Shown: positions 61,972 through 64,000 of the stretch, piece by piece
Layout of the letters: every line of letters starts with the position of its first letter
Position numbering within the stretch: position 1 is the stretch's first letter
Origin: Arcobacter venerupis
Lineage (GTDB): Bacteria; Campylobacterota; Campylobacteria; Campylobacterales; Arcobacteraceae
Reading direction: 5' to 3'
Assembly (NCBI RefSeq): GCF_013201665.1
Contig: NZ_CP053840.1
Span: 620,001-684,000 of the forward strand
Length of the DNA stretch: 64,000 nt
The notes under the pieces: model-generated
Told to the model about the DNA's origin: nothing
Database searches by the model: none
The model's input: only the letters and a program-made list of their open reading frames with translations
Program-made: the position numbers and the translations under genes

Positions 61972-63324
61972 ATGAGCATAGATAGAAATTTATTAAAAAG
62001 ATTAACTCTTTTATATGTTGAAGATGATGATGTAATTAGAACAGAATTGTCACAATTATTAACAAATTTTTTTTCTATGGTGCATGTTGCAAAAAATGGG
62101 AAAGAGGGCTTAAGAACTTATCTTGAAAATCAAGACCATATTGATTTAATATTAACAGATGTTAACATGCCTGAATTAAATGGTATAGAGATGATAAAAA
62201 AAGTTCGAGATTTCGATACTAAAATACCTGTAATTTTTGCAACAGCATACTCAGATAGTGAATTTTTAGTTGAAGCAATTAAATTAAGAGTTCAAGAGTA
62301 TATTGTAAAACCAATCGATGTTCGATATTTAATCTCATTAATGAATGATGTTGCTAGTAATCTTTATCAAGATTTTTTATTAACACAACAACAAAATGAA
62401 CTTGAACAATATAAAGAGATTATAGATTTAAATAATATTGTTATAAAAATGGATACACATTTAAATATTACTTATGTAAATGAACATTTTTGTCAAATAT
62501 CAGGATTTTTACAAGAAGACTTGATTGGAAAAGAGTTTAAATATTTAAAATACCATGATATGGGAAATGATATTTATACAAACTTATATGCAAATATTTT
62601 AAATAATAAACCTTGGCAAGGAAAACTTAAAAATATAAAAAAAGATGGTAGCTCTTTTACTACAGACGCATATGTTATCCCAACTCTTGATGAAACAGGA
62701 GAAATGACAGGTGCAATTTCTATTCAAAAAGATATAACCGAAGAACTTAATAAAAAAAGAGAAATTCAATTGGCTTTAATGCGAGAGAAAAGTGACTTTT
62801 TTATTAAAAGTAAAGAGGGAAATTTAGAACAAAACCAAGTAATTAATGAGTTAAAACATAAACTAGGAAAAGTTCAAATAGAGTTAGAACAATCATTAAA
62901 AAATATAGATAGATATATTTATAATAATGAAAAATATAGATTAGAAAATAAAAACCTAAAAACTGAGTTAGGATTATACAAAAAGAATTCAAATACAAAT
63001 ACTGCCTTTAAATTTTCAAAAGAGAATAGTGATTTAAGATTAGAAAATAAAAAACTAAAAGATAAATTAACTCAACTTGGATTAGATGATGAAAAAATAA
63101 TTTCTCAGCAAAGAGTTAATTATGAGATTAAAATTACTGAATTAGAAGATCAAATTAATGAATTACAAGAAAAAATAGATTCTATTCAAACTGATGATGT
63201 TTTATTGCAAAAATTAGAATATTGGAAAGAAAAAGCAAAAAAAGAAACATCAAGAATTGAAAATCTTGAAAAACAAATTATTGCACATGGTGATACTACA
63301 TTTATGAATAAGATATTTAATTAG
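61972..63324 (+). CDS. Receiver-PAS-coiled-coil signalling protein
   Basis: The protein has 450 residues. The receiver domain (about 1-130) has YVEDDDVIRTEL, ILTDVNMPELNG with the acceptor Asp, FATAYSDSE and IVKPID. The PAS domain (about 150-260) shows NITYVNEHFCQISGFLQEDLIGKEF. The remaining 180 residues are coiled coil, with no kinase, GGDEF or HD output. It may scaffold or dimerise a signalling complex; neighbour cheW suggests a chemotaxis-related role. Confidence 0.88.
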   Translation: MSIDRNLLKRLTLLYVEDDDVIRTELSQLLTNFFSMVHVAKNGKEGLRTYLENQDHIDLILTDVNMPELNGIEMIKKVRDFDTKIPVIFATAYSDSEFLVEAIKLRVQEYIVKPIDVRYLISLMNDVASNLYQDFLLTQQQNELEQYKEIIDLNNIVIKMDTHLNITYVNEHFCQISGFLQEDLIGKEFKYLKYHDMGNDIYTNLYANILNNKPWQGKLKNIKKDGSSFTTDAYVIPTLDETGEMTGAISIQKDITEELNKKREIQLALMREKSDFFIKSKEGNLEQNQVINELKHKLGKVQIELEQSLKNIDRYIYNNEKYRLENKNLKTELGLYKKNSNTNTAFKFSKENSDLRLENKKLKDKLTQLGLDDEKIISQQRVNYEIKITELEDQINELQEKIDSIQTDDVLLQKLEYWKEKAKKETSRIENLEKQIIAHGDTTFMNKIFN

Positions 63325-63333
63325 ATGTGAATA

Positions 63334-63360
63334 AATAAATCAAGAAGATCTTGATTTATT
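63334..63360. terminator. Hairpin between convergent genes
   Basis: AATAAATCAAGA and TCTTGATTTATT are perfect 12-bp arms around an AGA loop. The second arm overlaps the stop of the minus-strand cyclophilin gene, so it suits both directions. Confidence 0.7.
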
Positions 63361-63889
63361 CTTCAATTTTAATAGATATGATTTTTACATCTTCCAAAGG
63401 TTTATTACCTTCATATCTACTTGTTGTTGGAACACTTTCGATTTTCTTAACTACATCAAAACCTTCTTTAACATAACCAAAAATTGTATGTCTTCCATTT
63501 AACCAATATGTTGGAACTGTTGTAATAAAAAATTGACTTCCATTAGTATTTGGACCTGCGTTCGCCATTGCAAGAATTCCTGCCTTATCAAATACTGCAT
63601 TTGGAGCAAATTCATCTGCAAATTTTCCACCCCAAATTGACTCACCACCAGCACCAGTTCCTGTTGGATCTCCACCTTGAATCATAAAGTCTTTTATAAC
63701 TCTATGAAAAATAAGACCATTGTAATAACCATTTTTTGAATGTGTTACAAAGTTTTCTACAGCTTTTGGAGCTAAATCAGCTCTTAACTCTATTTTTATA
63801 TTTCCTTTTGAAGTTTCAATCGTTGCAATAGGATTTGAAGCTTGCAAAAGTAAAACAAATGAAAAAAGAATAAAGAATATTTTTTTCAT
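63356..63889 (-). CDS. Periplasmic cyclophilin-type peptidyl-prolyl isomerase
   Basis: The protein has 177 residues; ATG 63889 follows GAGGG at six nt, so the upstream TTG is not used. A signal peptide (ends LLQAS) is followed by the cyclophilin core: [61 protein letters not shown]. The catalytic Arg and Phe/Gln residues are present. It assists folding of secreted proteins. The 110 nt upstream hold its promoter and no other gene. Confidence 0.93.
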   Translation of the reverse strand: MKKIFFILFSFVLLLQASNPIATIETSKGNIKIELRADLAPKAVENFVTHSKNGYYNGLIFHRVIKDFMIQGGDPTGTGAGGESIWGGKFADEFAPNAVFDKAGILAMANAGPNTNGSQFFITTVPTYWLNGRHTIFGYVKEGFDVVKKIESVPTTSRYEGNKPLEDVKIISIKIEE

Positions 63890-64000
63890 GAACAACCCTC
63901 TACATAGTAAATTTAATAAATAGTATCTTATTTTATATTTAAAGAAACATAAAAGAATTTTTTTTAGTTGAATTTAAATAAAAAGTGTTAAAATTCAGAA

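Overview
The window is AT-rich (roughly 27% G+C by eye) and densely coded. Its gene content and style fit a Campylobacterota genome of the Arcobacter group: many TonB receptors, PAS/Cache signalling proteins, short intergenic gaps, ATGA overlaps, and LGHQW-type histidine kinases. A CowN homologue hints that the species, or a close relative, fixes nitrogen. No rRNA, tRNA or CRISPR array was seen.

1-10.7 kb is an iron-acquisition block. It holds two tandem TonB-dependent receptors (the first cut by the window edge), a small membrane protein, a PepSY membrane protein and a periplasmic protein. These are followed by a short hemP-like gene behind a Fur-type box, a Fiu/PiuA-like receptor, a PiuC-type dioxygenase, an FMN-dependent 2-hydroxyacid dehydrogenase and a PiuB-like PepSY protein.

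10.7-20.7 kb is an accessory region lying between two inverted IS256-type ends. Its core looks like a zinc-limitation island. A minus-strand operon (HisI-RibA fusion, zinc-ribbon protein, His/Glu-tailed protein, DUF1826) diverges from a plus-strand operon (extra dihydroorotase, QueD-like enzyme, SnoaL-like protein) across a perfect 27-bp palindrome of Fur-family geometry. Around it are a truncated resolvase, a Fic protein with a repeated operator-like sequence, a cupin, a dead methionine aminopeptidase and an acyl-ACP thioesterase.

20.7-37.3 kb is best read as a phosphate-starvation regulon. It encodes an OlsF-type ornithine-lipid synthase, a giant 5'-nucleotidase lipoprotein, two related diheme c-type proteins of unknown function, a NicO/DUF1007 metal-transport trio fused by ATGA overlaps to one diheme gene, and a lipoprotein joining a PhoX phosphatase to a phytase-like esterase. 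Four promoters share one architecture: TGT(T/C)A, an 11-nt step to TGTAAT, and a -10 hexamer exactly 27 nt after the first T. This matches the layout of PhoB-type promoters and ties the diheme proteins to phosphate stress. This is the strongest candidate for an undescribed system.

37.3-64 kb is mostly core genome: DUF445, mfd, cowN, an AraC regulator, an EEP-family hydrolase, a diguanylate cyclase, a Spy-like protein with a two-component pair, a YhiN-type flavoprotein, a zinc-sensing chemoreceptor with receiver and two kinases (one apparently dead), ymdB, an endonuclease III-family gene with a frameshift, a ParA-like ATPase with a small membrane partner, ubiE/menG, xseA, cheW, a receiver-PAS protein and a periplasmic cyclophilin.
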